DNA of 64,000 bases from Parvularcula sp038749595. GTDB taxonomy: Bacteria; Pseudomonadota; Alphaproteobacteria; Caulobacterales; Parvularculaceae. The DNA lies in assembly GCA_038749595.1 (NCBI GenBank), contig JBCDHW010000010.1, positions 1 to 64,000 of the forward strand. The letters run 5' to 3'. Shown piece after piece: positions 6,864 to 16,763 of the stretch. Below the pieces are notes generated by a model. The model was not told where the DNA came from, searched no databases, and saw only the letters and a program-made list of their open reading frames with translations. How positions within the stretch are numbered: the first letter of the stretch is position 1; the number at the start of each line of letters is the position of its first letter. A program made the translations under genes and the position numbers.

Positions 6864-9098
6864 TCAGACCCAGCGTGCGATCATCTCATTGAGAGTCTCG
6901 CGCTGGATCGGCTTGGCCAGGAAATCGTTGAACCCGCTTTCGAGAAACCGCTTCTTCTCATTGGGCATCGCATGGGCCGTGAGGGCCACGATCGGCGTGG
7001 GCGTGAGGTTGTGGAGCGCTTCGAACGCGCGAATGGCGCTGGTTGCCTCCTCCCCGTCCATCACCGGCATCGAGATATCCATCAGGACCAAGTCAAAGGC
7101 GCTCGACTGCACTTTGATCAGAGCCTGCTCGCCGTTCTCGGCAAAATCGAGATCAAACGCCTCCTGATCAATCATCCCCTCACAGATCATCCGGTTGACC
7201 TCGTTATCATCGACCACGAGCACGCGCTTATTCACGGGCACCGGCTCTTTGCTGGGCTCGGCGGAGCGCGGCGCAGCGTCAGCGGTTTCCTCTGGGACGC
7301 CCGCATCCCCCTCGTCTTGCGCCGCGCGCCACGCTGAAAATGCCGAGCAGACCGCGTCTTTCAGTTCCACCGAACGCGCGGGCTTCAGCACGACCCGGTG
7401 AAGAGCGGCGGCGCCGAGCAACGCGTCGAGTTCGGTGCGCTCCACCGACGAAAGGAGGATGATCCGCGTGGCGCTGAGAGAATCGCGACCACGGATTTCC
7501 GAGATCAAGTCGAGCCAACTGGAATCGCGCAGGTGGTCATCGATCAACACCGTACGAATGGGTGCTGGCGTTTGGGAGGCATCTTCCAACAGGGACAGCG
7601 CATGGGCGCCGCCGTCCGCCAGGAGCGGGCAGAGCCCCCACGACCTCAGACGTTCGCTCAGGACCGCCCAGTTCAACGCGTTGGCACCGACAACAAGGCA
7701 GCTTGCCGATGCCGGCGCCGAGGCCAACCGATTGTCGCGCGCCTCTTTCGTGCGCACCTCAAACGGGATCGCGATGGTGAACGTGCTGCCCTCGCCTGGC
7801 GTCGATTCGACCGAAACCGTGCCGTCCATCATCGTGATCAGGTTTTTGGTGATCGACAGACCGAGGCCCGTTCCTCCAAATTTTCGAGGCGTGGCGGTCT
7901 CGGCTTGGGTGAATTTGTCAAAGATCGTTTCGAGCTTCGCCTGCTCAATCCCAATGCCGGTGTCGGTGACTTCAAAGGTCACAAGAGCGCGGTTGCCGCT
8001 TCCTGTTGGCTCAGAACGCACATCGATCATCACCGATCCCGCATCCGTGAATTTCAGCGCGTTGCCGATAATGTTCGTCAAAATTTGCCGTACGCGGCCG
8101 GCATCGCCGATCATACAATAGGGCGTATCGGGACGCACACGGACATAGAGGTCAACGCCCTTGTCCCTGGCCGTTACCGCCAAAAGCGCCGCCACGTCTT
8201 CAACCGCGTGCTCGAGAATGAAAGGCTGCCGCTCGAGCTCCAGCTTCCCGGCGTCAATTTTTGAAAAGTCCAAAATGTCGTTGATGATCGTCAGGAGCGC
8301 TGAGCCCGAGGCGTGGATCGTCCGCACGAACGTGCGCTGCTGCTCGTCGAGCCGCGTGGTGTCGAGGAGCTCCGCCATGCCTAAGACGCCGTTCATCGGT
8401 GTCCTGATTTCATGGCTGACATTGGCAATGAACTCCGACTTGGCCTGGTTGGCCGCCTCGGCTTGCTCCCGCGCCGCCGCTTCATCGCGCAGCGCTTTGT
8501 CCACATCGCGCGCCGCGCGGGTCATCTCCCGCGAAAAGATCCATGCGCAGCACGACGTCAACGTCAGAACCACAATCAGCGATTTGATAAACGTCCGCCA
8601 ATCGTCAGCACCGGGAATTTCCGGAACTGCCGCATCCAAGGCATGGAACTTCAGGAACGCGGTGACGAATACCAGCGTGGAACAGACCACGAGCACCGCG
8701 CCGTCAAAAGCGCCCAAAAGCAGCATGGCCGGCAACATCAGCCCAAGCATCTTCACGGTCGATGCCGTGATCAAACCGTACGACAGGATCTGCACAGACA
8801 ATGACAAGAAGGCTGCAGCGCATAAAACACGGGAGCACCAGACCACCGAACCCGTCCGTGCAAGGATGAACGGCCCCATCGCAACCAACAGCGTAACGAG
8901 TGACGCAACAGCCAATCGGATCGGCGCTGCGCGGTATTCTTCAAAACTGACGAAGATCGCGATTGCCGACGCAAAACCGCCGGCGACGCAGCAAAAAATG
9001 AAAATCCGGCGCCGCGCGATGTCCTCGCGCGACCATGCCGCATCATTTGGCCAAAACACCGAACCCAAAAATTGCTGCAACCGAAACACCGTCACCAA
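6864..9098 (-). CDS. hybrid sensor histidine kinase with two receiver domains
   Basis: A 744-aa hybrid kinase. About six hydrophobic segments occupy residues 33-190. A HisKA domain follows with the phosphoacceptor H229 in NVSHEIRTP, then a HATPase domain with the NALKF, DTGIGI and GTGLGLSI boxes. A degenerate receiver-like region (around residues 470-590) is followed by a canonical C-terminal receiver (VLVVDDNEVN, phosphoacceptor in LVLMDISMP, LAKP lysine). No output domain is present, so a separate phosphotransfer protein or regulator is expected. The start is a TTG; GTG codons 3 and 9 nt downstream are alternatives. The signal sensed is unknown. Confidence 0.9.
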   Translation of the reverse strand: MVTVFRLQQFLGSVFWPNDAAWSREDIARRRIFIFCCVAGGFASAIAIFVSFEEYRAAPIRLAVASLVTLLVAMGPFILARTGSVVWCSRVLCAAAFLSLSVQILSYGLITASTVKMLGLMLPAMLLLGAFDGAVLVVCSTLVFVTAFLKFHALDAAVPEIPGADDWRTFIKSLIVVLTLTSCCAWIFSREMTRAARDVDKALRDEAAAREQAEAANQAKSEFIANVSHEIRTPMNGVLGMAELLDTTRLDEQQRTFVRTIHASGSALLTIINDILDFSKIDAGKLELERQPFILEHAVEDVAALLAVTARDKGVDLYVRVRPDTPYCMIGDAGRVRQILTNIIGNALKFTDAGSVMIDVRSEPTGSGNRALVTFEVTDTGIGIEQAKLETIFDKFTQAETATPRKFGGTGLGLSITKNLITMMDGTVSVESTPGEGSTFTIAIPFEVRTKEARDNRLASAPASASCLVVGANALNWAVLSERLRSWGLCPLLADGGAHALSLLEDASQTPAPIRTVLIDDHLRDSSWLDLISEIRGRDSLSATRIILLSSVERTELDALLGAAALHRVVLKPARSVELKDAVCSAFSAWRAAQDEGDAGVPEETADAAPRSAEPSKEPVPVNKRVLVVDDNEVNRMICEGMIDQEAFDLDFAENGEQALIKVQSSAFDLVLMDISMPVMDGEEATSAIRAFEALHNLTPTPIVALTAHAMPNEKKRFLESGFNDFLAKPIQRETLNEMIARWV

Positions 9099-9236
9099 CC
9101 ACGGCAGCTCGCTTAGGTTGAACTTTGTAACACTTGCCTAATCTCGACAGCCAAATCCAAGCGGCCGGTGCCCTCTAAGCGTCGGTAAGCGCAGCAGTCT
9201 CTTGGGTTCTTTACCGATCTCGCTTATGGGTGGCGG

Positions 9237-10076
9237 ATGGATGATCAACTGCGCGATCCCCGCCAATCTGCGTTCCCAACCCACGGGCCCGAGGGCTTTG
9301 AGGGCATGCATAAGGCTGGACAGCTTGCGGCAAGCTGCCTCGACATGCTCGCCGAGCATGTTGCCCCTGGCGTCGCCACCCAAAAGCTCGATGACCTCGC
9401 CTATCAGTTCATCCAAGATCACGGCGCAGCGTCAGCGACCGTCGGTTACCGCGGCTACCGCCACGCGCTCTGCATCTCGGTGAACCACGTCATCTGCCAC
9501 GGTATTCCATCGGAAAAGCCGCTGCGCGACGGCGACATCGCCAATATCGACGTGACCGTCATCCTCGACGGCTGGCACGGCGACACCAGCCGGATGTTCA
9601 CCGTCGGTACGCCCAAGGTGAAGGCCCAGCGGCTGATCGACGTGACCTACGAGGCGCTGTGGAAAGGGATCGAGGTCGTCAAACCGGGCGCGAATCTTCG
9701 CGACATCGGCCGAGCCATCCAAAACCACGCCGAAGACGCCGGTTTCTCGGTCGTCCGCGATTTTTGCGGCCACGGCCTAGGCCAAGTCTTCCACTGCCCG
9801 CCCAATGTTGTGCACTACGAGAGCTATAAAGACCGCGACGGCTTCATCCACCGCGCCCCCGACATCACCTTGATCGAAGGCATGTTTTTCACGATCGAGC
9901 CCATGATCAATGCCGGCCGCCCCGATGCGAAAATGCTGCGCGACGGCTGGACAGCTGTGACGCGCGACCGGTCCCTCTCCGCCCAGTTCGAACATGCGCT
10001 CGGCGTGACGAAAGACGGATACGAGGTCTTCACGCGGAGCCCCAAAGGCCTCGATCGACCACCCTACACCGCATAA
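9237..10076 (+). CDS. map: type I methionine aminopeptidase
   Basis: A 279-aa enzyme that removes the initiator methionine from nascent proteins. The dinuclear metal site is complete: D105 in NIDVTV, D116 in WHGDTS, the histidine of GHGLG, and glutamates in TIEPM and QFEHA. The N-terminal extension of about 20 residues before the catalytic fold is usual in Alphaproteobacteria. Its TAA shares one base with the radC ATG. A map-radC pair is common in this class, so co-transcription is likely. Confidence 0.96.
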   Translation: MDDQLRDPRQSAFPTHGPEGFEGMHKAGQLAASCLDMLAEHVAPGVATQKLDDLAYQFIQDHGAASATVGYRGYRHALCISVNHVICHGIPSEKPLRDGDIANIDVTVILDGWHGDTSRMFTVGTPKVKAQRLIDVTYEALWKGIEVVKPGANLRDIGRAIQNHAEDAGFSVVRDFCGHGLGQVFHCPPNVVHYESYKDRDGFIHRAPDITLIEGMFFTIEPMINAGRPDAKMLRDGWTAVTRDRSLSAQFEHALGVTKDGYEVFTRSPKGLDRPPYTA

Positions 10077-10801
10077 TGGCGACCGCGCCGCTTGACGCCA
10101 AAGCGCTGACAGCGGGCCACCGCGAACGCCTGCGCAAACGCTTCATGGCGGGCGGCGCCGATGCGCTGCAGGATTACGAGCTTCTGGAACTGGTGCTGTT
10201 CAACGCCATCCCCCGGCGGGACGTCAAACCCCTGGCGAAAGTCCTCCTGGCCGAGTTCGAGACCTTTGCCGATGTGGTGAACGCACCCAAGGACCGCCTG
10301 CGCACAGTGGCCGTGCAGGTCGACGGCAAAGCGCCGCTGAAAGTCACCGACCGCGTGTTGGCCGAATTTGCGCTCTGCCGCGCTGCCGCCCTGAAATTGA
10401 CCGCCGCAAATGTCCTCAACCGCCACGTCCTAACGAATTGGGCGAGCCTCGTCGCCTATTGCCGTTCCGCCACGGCCTATGAGCAGGTCGAGCAGTTCAG
10501 GATCCTGTTTCTCAACAACAAAAACGCGCTCATCGCCGACGAAAAGCAGCAAACGGGGACGATCAACCATACCCCGGTCTATGTTCGCGAAGTGATCAAG
10601 CGGGCGCTGACCCTCAACGCCGCGGCCATCATCCTGGTGCACAACCATCCTTCGGGCGACCCGACGCCCTCCCGGGCCGACATCACGATGACGGCAAAAA
10701 TCGTCGAGGCGGCCAAGGCCGTGGATCTCACCGTCCACGACCACCTCATCATCGGGCGGGGAACCGAGGTGAGCTTCCGCGAGCTGGGCTTTTTAGAGTG
10801 A
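10076..10801 (+). CDS. radC: RadC family JAMM/MPN-domain protein
   Basis: A 241-aa protein with an N-terminal helix-hairpin-helix-like region (GHRERLRKRFM... ELLELVLF) and a C-terminal JAMM metalloprotease-like domain. The motif is complete, H189 and H191 in HNHPSG and D202 in SRAD. The family was once linked to DNA repair, but its real activity is unsettled. It overlaps map by one base and is followed by two small genes, the last codons of radC running up to the region that supplies their ribosome-binding site. Confidence 0.93.
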   Translation: MATAPLDAKALTAGHRERLRKRFMAGGADALQDYELLELVLFNAIPRRDVKPLAKVLLAEFETFADVVNAPKDRLRTVAVQVDGKAPLKVTDRVLAEFALCRAAALKLTAANVLNRHVLTNWASLVAYCRSATAYEQVEQFRILFLNNKNALIADEKQQTGTINHTPVYVREVIKRALTLNAAAIILVHNHPSGDPTPSRADITMTAKIVEAAKAVDLTVHDHLIIGRGTEVSFRELGFLE

Positions 10802-10884
10802 CGCGCGTCGGCACGAATCTTGCGGCCTCTTCCGCGAAGGGTCAGGCTCAAGCCCGAGCTGCCGCAACGCGAGGAGGCATCGTG

Positions 10885-11106
10885 ATGGCAAAATCCATGA
10901 CCGCAGCCCGCGTGCGCGTGACGTTGGCGGAGTTGGTCTACAAAAAAGAGATCGAGCTGGCGGATATCTACGCCGCGCTCGGGGTCGATCCCCAGGACGC
11001 CGATCCCGAGGCCGTCGCGCACCTCGCCGGCATCATCGACGGCATGGCCGCCGCCGCGAAAGCCATTCGCGACCAAGGACTTGAAGGCTGGTCAAAACCC
11101 TCGTGA
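10885..11106 (+). CDS. small hypothetical protein
   Basis: A 73-aa protein I do not recognise. The ATG at 10885 is chosen because it has a strong GAGGAGG site; the frame is open upstream, but that part overlaps the radC stop and has atypical composition. It starts MAKSMTAARVRVTLAELVYKK and continues with alanine- and aspartate-rich helices, without a signal peptide or cysteines. Its stop overlaps the next gene's GTG (GTGA), so the two are probably translated together. It may form a small two-gene unit with the ribbon-helix-helix protein. Confidence 0.65.
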   Translation: MAKSMTAARVRVTLAELVYKKEIELADIYAALGVDPQDADPEAVAHLAGIIDGMAAAAKAIRDQGLEGWSKPS

Positions 11107-11348
11107 ACGCGGGCGCACCAACCCAATTGATCAAACGCTCCGTGTCCCTGGCCGGGCATCGCACCAGCATCGCCCTCGAACAAGCGTTCTGGAACGCGCT
11201 CGAACAGCTCGCCGCTGACCAAAAGATCCCGCTCGCGCGGCTCATCGCGAACGTGGACGCTCGGCGCGGTCCCGACGCCCCCCTCGCCTCGTCCTTACGC
11301 CTTTTCGTACTCGACCAACTCACGCGATCCACCGCCGAACAGCCATAA
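11103..11348 (+). CDS. ribbon-helix-helix domain protein
   Basis: An 81-aa protein of the small RHH family common in Alphaproteobacteria. It has a basic beta strand (IKRSVSLAGHRTSIAL), then helices EQAFWNALEQLAADQ and PLARLIANVDAR, ending with SSLRLFVLDQL. The fold implies DNA binding, but no target is known. Starts at a GTG overlapping the previous stop by 4 nt, ends just before a bidirectional terminator shared with pal. It is the last gene of the map-radC group. Confidence 0.8.
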   Translation: MNAGAPTQLIKRSVSLAGHRTSIALEQAFWNALEQLAADQKIPLARLIANVDARRGPDAPLASSLRLFVLDQLTRSTAEQP

Positions 11349-11374
11349 AAAAAGCCCGCGCGCGGCGGGCTTTT
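11346..11374. terminator. bidirectional rho-independent terminator
   Basis: A 10-bp perfect stem (AAAAGCCCGC / GCGGGCTTTT) with a 5-nt loop, placed between the converging RHH gene and pal. A-run on the left and T-run on the right allow use from both sides. Confidence 0.85.
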
Positions 11375-11395
11375 CTCGAAACTATCCGGTCAAGA

Positions 11396-11929
11396 TCAGA
11401 ACATGGTGTCCATCGTGTCCATGATCTCGATCGTGGTCGTGCCGTTCCGGTTTTTCGACCATGCATCCGGCGTGGAACGCGGATCGAGCGGACGCTCTTT
11501 GCCGTAGGAGACAGTTTTGATGCGCGATGCATCAACGCCCATGCCGACGAGGAACTCTTTCACCTTATCCGCACGGCGCTGTCCGAGGGCGAGGTTGTAC
11601 TCGCGCGTACCGCGCTCGTCGCAGTTGCCGGCGACCATGATCCGCAGATCCATGTTCTCCGGACGCTGCAGGAAGTCCGCTTGGCGGCGCAGCGTGGCTT
11701 GCGCATCGGGCACCAGGTTTGAACGGTCGTAACCGAAGAACACGCGGTTCCCGACTTCCGTCTCAAGCTCCATCATCGCCATTTCGATCGGATCGACCTG
11801 GGGCTCCTCGATAACCGGAGCGACCTCTTCAACGACTTGAATTTCTGGTTCTTCTGGCGCTGTTGCACATGCGGCGAGGGCCGCGACGCTGGCGATCAGA
11901 CCTGTGGTACCGAACTGTTTTAATTTCAT
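11396..11929 (-). CDS. pal: peptidoglycan-associated lipoprotein
   Basis: A 177-aa outer-membrane lipoprotein. The lipobox LAAC puts the acylated cysteine at residue 21. An acidic, proline-containing linker (about residues 25-50) leads to the OmpA-like domain with FFGYDRSNL, GNCDERGTREYN and the LGQRRADKVKEFL helix that bind peptidoglycan. Pal works with TolB and TolQRA to tether and constrict the outer membrane at division. It follows tolB on the same strand after a 218-nt gap, so it may have its own promoter. Confidence 0.97.
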   Translation of the reverse strand: MKLKQFGTTGLIASVAALAACATAPEEPEIQVVEEVAPVIEEPQVDPIEMAMMELETEVGNRVFFGYDRSNLVPDAQATLRRQADFLQRPENMDLRIMVAGNCDERGTREYNLALGQRRADKVKEFLVGMGVDASRIKTVSYGKERPLDPRSTPDAWSKNRNGTTTIEIMDTMDTMF

Positions 11930-12147
11930 GGCTTCGCTCCGCTTGCCTCAACTCTTGCGGGGTTCCCCCGCCCCTCCCAGACAAACCTTAAGGACAATCC
12001 CCAAGCCTTGCTGAAAACCGCACCGATTGCTGCTCCACCTACGCCAGTTTGGTAACAGAGGATGGAGCAATATGGTTAATATTGCGACAGGCTAACGGTG
12101 GTCGCCTGCCGATGCAACGCTGTTTAATCGCTTTGTTAGAGTGATTC

Positions 12148-13449
12148 TCAGTGCAATTGAGGGGACCAAGCGGGGTCCGAGGCTTCGGTTGGCGTGGGCA
12201 GACGGCGAAGGTTCTGGCCGGTCAGATCAACGGCAAACAAGCGCACGGGACCACCGGGATATTCTTCGCGATGGAACGCAAGCACGCGGCCGTTCGGCGA
12301 CCAGGTTGGCCCTTCCACCAGGTACGATTCCGTCAGCAGCCGCTCACCGCTGCCGTCGGTGTTGACCACGCCGATATAGAACCGATTTTTGTGCTGCCGC
12401 GTGAACGCGATGAGATCGCCGCGCGGGCTCCAGACAGGGGTGCCATAGGTCCCCTCGCCAAAGGTGATCCGACGCTGGTTCGAGCCGTCCGCGTTCATCA
12501 CATAGATCTGCTGGCTGCCGCCACGGTCCGACGCAAAAGTGATCTGACGCCCATCGGGCGACATCGAAGGCGAAACGTCGATCGCTGGGTTCGTCGTCAA
12601 CCGCTCCAAACGCTCCGTCCGCGGATCGAGATAGGCAATGTCCGAGTTCCCGCCGATCGCGAAACTCACCAGCAGCTTGTCGCCGCCCGGGGTGAACCGC
12701 GGCGCAAAGGTCATGCCTGGGTACTCTCCAACCTCGCGCTGCTCACCCGTCTCGATATTGAAGACATAGACTTTCGCCGGGCGGTTCTCGAAAAACGCCA
12801 GATAGGCGATTTCTTGCTCGTCGGGTGAGAACCGCGGCGTCAGCACGTTATAGGGCAAGCCCTCGGTCAACGTGGTCGGGTTGTGCCCGTCCTGATCCAT
12901 GATCACGAGCTCTTTGGTGCGCCGCTCTTTCGGGCCAGTCTCCGCGATATAGACGATCCGGCTGTCGAAATAGCCCTCCTCGCCGGTCAGCGCGTTGTAG
13001 ACAAAGTCCGAAACCTTATGCGCCGCCCGTCGCCAATTCTCCCGCGGGGTCTTATAAGCCACCGAAGCAACCTGCTGATTGCCCACCACGTCCCAGAGGC
13101 GGGTGTTGATCTGCACCCGGCCGTCGGAAAGCTCTACCACTTCACCGGCAAGCAGCACCCGCGCGCCAATCACCCGCCAGTCGGCAAAGCGCGGCGTGAC
13201 GTTGATGTTGGTGATGTCCTGGATGAACGCGCCCTCTTCGATCGGCGCAAACAAGCCAGATGTCTCAAGGTCGTTGGAGATCACCGCCGCCACATCTTCG
13301 CCAAAGGCGCCGTCGAAGCCGGCCAAATAATCGGGGATCGCCACCGGCATCGGGTCTGTGCGGCCGCGGGTGATATCAATCGTCACCTGCGCCAGGGCAG
13401 ACACCGGAACGAAGCAAGCGGCGAGAGCCAAAATGGCGAGACGCATCAT
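12148..13449 (-). CDS. tolB: Tol-Pal system beta-propeller TolB
   Basis: A 433-aa periplasmic protein with a signal peptide (MMRLAILALAACFVPVSALAQ), an N-terminal alpha/beta domain and a C-terminal six-bladed propeller with WD40-like repeats (SPDEQEIAYLA, SPDGRQITFASDRGG, SPRGDLIAFT). TolB links Pal to TolA. Two adjacent ATGs (13449, 13446) are possible starts; the longer open frame upstream overlaps the preceding gene and lacks a signal sequence in the right place. The preceding gene on this strand is a YncE-like propeller instead of tolA. Confidence 0.96.
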   Translation of the reverse strand: MMRLAILALAACFVPVSALAQVTIDITRGRTDPMPVAIPDYLAGFDGAFGEDVAAVISNDLETSGLFAPIEEGAFIQDITNINVTPRFADWRVIGARVLLAGEVVELSDGRVQINTRLWDVVGNQQVASVAYKTPRENWRRAAHKVSDFVYNALTGEEGYFDSRIVYIAETGPKERRTKELVIMDQDGHNPTTLTEGLPYNVLTPRFSPDEQEIAYLAFFENRPAKVYVFNIETGEQREVGEYPGMTFAPRFTPGGDKLLVSFAIGGNSDIAYLDPRTERLERLTTNPAIDVSPSMSPDGRQITFASDRGGSQQIYVMNADGSNQRRITFGEGTYGTPVWSPRGDLIAFTRQHKNRFYIGVVNTDGSGERLLTESYLVEGPTWSPNGRVLAFHREEYPGGPVRLFAVDLTGQNLRRLPTPTEASDPAWSPQLH

Positions 13450-13528
13450 GGTGCAAAACTCTTTCGTTGAAATCCCAAGGCCTGATAGCGGATCACGCCG
13501 CTGACGAAAACCGCCAAGGTGTGTTCGC

Positions 13529-14755
13529 TTACGGCGCTGTCCACCCTGCAAAGACCACGCCGTTGCGGACACGCTGGGGATGGTTGCCGACATCGACGCT
13601 CAGACGACGCTTCCCCGTGGCAAAGTCGATCACCGTGACTTTGTCGGTGTCGCTTTCGGAAATGACACAAGCCGATCCATCGCGGCTGACCGTCGCCCAA
13701 TAAGGCTTGCCGGAAGGAATAACGTCGAGCGGCTTTTCCGTTTCGAGGTCCACGATCAGAGCGTACTCATCCATCGTGCCAGCAACACAAAGCCGGGTCC
13801 CCTCATTGTTGACGGCCAGCCCGTGGTGGCGACTATCGTTGACGAAGGCGCGGCGGTTTTCCGGTGCTTTGCCTTCGGGGAGTTCGATAATCCGGGTAAT
13901 AACATCCGTACCAAGATCGTATTCGACAACGCCGTTGAAGAACGACACCTGAAACCACAGCGTCTTCTCATCGCCGCTCATCGCAAAGGGCCGTACGGAG
14001 TCGGACAGATCCTTCCGGCCAAACGCGTCGAGCGCGTCGCGCATATCGATCGTCTTGACGACAGCGCCTTTCTCTCGGTCGTAAATCGTGATTTTCCGGT
14101 CGCCTTTGGTAAAGTCCTGCCACGGAGCATCGTTGCCCGACGAGACGTTGCCAATGGCCGCGTTGATGATCAGACGCCCGCCCGCATAGTACTTGTTCTC
14201 GTGGGGTTTATCGCCGGTGGAAAACCGCCCGGTCTCTTGCCCTGTCTCCACATCGATGAGGTGCACCACATTTCCCGTCGAGGCAGAAACCGCCACTTCG
14301 CCGCCATCGGGAGAGATCGCCATATGATCCGCCCGGTAGCCATCCACCGGAAAGCGCCAATTGACCTGTCCCGTCGCAAGATCAAGCGACACGACATCGG
14401 CAAAGCTGGGGCGGGAGGCGATGAGAGAACGTCCGTCTCGCGACGAATACATGTCGTCGACCAGTTGGTTGTTGCCCTCGCCGACCTGGTTCCGAATGGC
14501 CCAAAAGTAGAAGTGTTTGATGGGGTTAGAGCGGATCTCGTCCAGCCGTTCCGCTTCATCGGGAATGACACTCAGCCGCCCGATTTGCTCATAGTCCGCC
14601 TCCGGATCAATCACAGTCACGGTGCCATCCCAATTGTTCCCGACAAACATCACCGGGCGAAGGTTGGGATCATCGATGGGCGCGGCGTTGTCTGCGGCCG
14701 AGGCTGCGGCAAGGGTCGCGGCACATCCCGCGAAACTCGTCAGAAGGCGTCTCAT
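13529..14755 (-). CDS. YncE-like beta-propeller protein, exported
   Basis: A 408-aa protein with a signal peptide (MRRLLTSFAGCAATLAAASA) and repeated propeller blades of the YncE/YVTN type (ISPDGGEVAVSAS, VHLIDVETGQETGRF, VTVIDFATGKRR). No catalytic or haem motif is visible, so it is likely a periplasmic binding or scaffolding propeller. Its position between tolA and tolB on the same strand is unusual. It is 80 nt before tolB and 35 nt after tolA, compatible with one transcript. Whether it acts with the Tol system is inference from location only. Confidence 0.8.
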   Translation of the reverse strand: MRRLLTSFAGCAATLAAASAADNAAPIDDPNLRPVMFVGNNWDGTVTVIDPEADYEQIGRLSVIPDEAERLDEIRSNPIKHFYFWAIRNQVGEGNNQLVDDMYSSRDGRSLIASRPSFADVVSLDLATGQVNWRFPVDGYRADHMAISPDGGEVAVSASTGNVVHLIDVETGQETGRFSTGDKPHENKYYAGGRLIINAAIGNVSSGNDAPWQDFTKGDRKITIYDREKGAVVKTIDMRDALDAFGRKDLSDSVRPFAMSGDEKTLWFQVSFFNGVVEYDLGTDVITRIIELPEGKAPENRRAFVNDSRHHGLAVNNEGTRLCVAGTMDEYALIVDLETEKPLDVIPSGKPYWATVSRDGSACVISESDTDKVTVIDFATGKRRLSVDVGNHPQRVRNGVVFAGWTAP

Positions 14756-14790
14756 TGCTCAGGTCCTCTCAGCCACAAACCTACCGGCGT

Positions 14791-15609
14791 CTACATCACC
14801 CCAAGCGGCGTGAACCGAAGGATCATCTCGTCCCACTGGCTGTATTTTTCTTGTGGCAGGTAGTCATAAGGCGCGCACTTGATCGCGGCGCGGACCGCGC
14901 GATCCCGGGTCGCCTTCCAATAGGGGTTGCCCGAAATGTTGATCGCCAGGTCATTCTCAACGTCGGGGCTGCCGATAATCTCGCCGTCGCGGTCAAGGTC
15001 GAGTTTGACGATCACCACCAAGTTCTCAGCATCCGGAACACCGGCGAGTTGGTCGTAACAGTCAACCATCCGTGCCCGCACCAAATCCGTTTCCGTCGCC
15101 GTCAATTTATCGCCAAGGCCGACACGCTCGTTGTTGCGCAGGCCTTCGGGGTCGAGCACCTCCTGGGGCGCCCCCGCCTCGGGGTCGTCTTCGAGATCTT
15201 TCAGCACCTCGTCGAGGCTTGAGAGATCATCGATCCGGTCAGGCTCCGGCGTCTGGGGTTTTTGTTGCGGCGGCTCGGGCTGAGGCGGTTCAGGTTCGAG
15301 CACCTCAGGATCGCGCTCAAGATCACGCTCCGGCTCCGGCGGGATCTGCATCGGCTCAGGATCAGGCAGCGCCACCTCTTCGATCCCGTCATCCGGCGCG
15401 ATGGGGCGGATATCTTCGTCGACAGCGTCCGCTTTTCGGTCGGCCATCACCGACGTTTCGCTGCGGATCTCCGCCTCGGATAAAAGCTGGATCGGGATCG
15501 CCTGGACCACCAAGGGCGGCTCGGGATCAGCCAAGAACGGCGCCACAATCAGTGCGCTGAACACAGCCCCGAGATGCAGAAGAGCCGACAGGAAGGTGGC
15601 GTAGCGCAA
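14791..15609 (-). CDS. tolA: TolA-like envelope protein
   Basis: A 272-aa protein with one N-terminal membrane helix (about residues 5-27), a long glutamate/proline-rich linker (residues 75-125, including repeated PEP and PEPPQ units) and a C-terminal globular domain containing VVIVKLDLDRDGEI and NPYWKATRDRAVRAAIKCAPY. That layout matches alphaproteobacterial TolA, which spans the periplasm and contacts Pal and TolB. Its start is 12 nt from the tolR stop. The linker is short compared with the helical stalk of E. coli TolA. Confidence 0.88.
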   Translation of the reverse strand: MRYATFLSALLHLGAVFSALIVAPFLADPEPPLVVQAIPIQLLSEAEIRSETSVMADRKADAVDEDIRPIAPDDGIEEVALPDPEPMQIPPEPERDLERDPEVLEPEPPQPEPPQQKPQTPEPDRIDDLSSLDEVLKDLEDDPEAGAPQEVLDPEGLRNNERVGLGDKLTATETDLVRARMVDCYDQLAGVPDAENLVVIVKLDLDRDGEIIGSPDVENDLAINISGNPYWKATRDRAVRAAIKCAPYDYLPQEKYSQWDEMILRFTPLGVM

Positions 15610-15621
15610 GGGGCCCCTCCC

Positions 15622-16059
<438 letters not shown>

Positions 16060-16061
16060 GC

Positions 16062-16763
16062 TTATCGGCCCCCGTCGGCTTGGCGGCTGAGGATCGCAGT
16101 GAACTCTCCGGTAAAGCCTTCGACCCGGCTGACATAAGAGTTTAGCGCGGCGGTGTAGCGGTTGTAGCCAACCACCGCCGGGATCGCCGCGACCAGACCG
16201 ATCGCGGTCGCAAAGAGTGCTTCAGCGATACCGGGCGCGACGACCGCGAGCGATGCATCGCCCGTCTGCGCAATACCTTGGAACGAGGTCATGATCCCCC
16301 AGACGGTACCGAAGAGACCAATGAACGGCGCCACCGAGCCGACCGTCGCGAGCACGGACAATTGGCTCGACGCTTTCTCAATCTCGCGGGTGGCTTCCGC
16401 CATCATCCGGCGCTCAGCCCGCTGCACCGCAGACGGAGCAAATCCGCCGCTCGGCATGTTCTTCGCGAACTCATCCATCCCAGCAACGAAGACCCGCGCC
16501 ATCGGGTGATCCATCCGATCCTTCAGGCGGCGGTAGAGATCGTCGAGCGGACGGCCCGAATAGAACTGCTCTTCAAACCGCTTCGCCCGGCCGCGCAGCT
16601 TGCTGAAGGTCAGCGACTTGTCGATGATGATGGCCCAGGACCAAATGCTGGCGATGGCCAGCGAGATCATCACCGCTTTCACGACGGCGCTTGCCTGCGT
16701 GAACATCGCCGTGATGCCAAACTCGGTGCCGATCACGCTGTTCGCGATGACCTGTTCTTCCAT
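16062..16763 (-). CDS. tolQ: Tol-Pal system protein TolQ (ExbB family)
   Basis: A 233-aa inner-membrane protein with three membrane segments, the second and third in the typical MotA/TolQ/ExbB domain (SQLSVLATVGSVAPFIGLFGTVWG and ALFATAIGLVAAIPAVVGYN). The ATG at 16763 is chosen for its GAGGAG site; a longer start 21 nt upstream has none. It heads the tol genes here. ybgC, which commonly precedes tolQ, is not present; 574 bp without a supported gene lie upstream. Confidence 0.96.
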   Translation of the reverse strand: MEEQVIANSVIGTEFGITAMFTQASAVVKAVMISLAIASIWSWAIIIDKSLTFSKLRGRAKRFEEQFYSGRPLDDLYRRLKDRMDHPMARVFVAGMDEFAKNMPSGGFAPSAVQRAERRMMAEATREIEKASSQLSVLATVGSVAPFIGLFGTVWGIMTSFQGIAQTGDASLAVVAPGIAEALFATAIGLVAAIPAVVGYNRYTAALNSYVSRVEGFTGEFTAILSRQADGGR

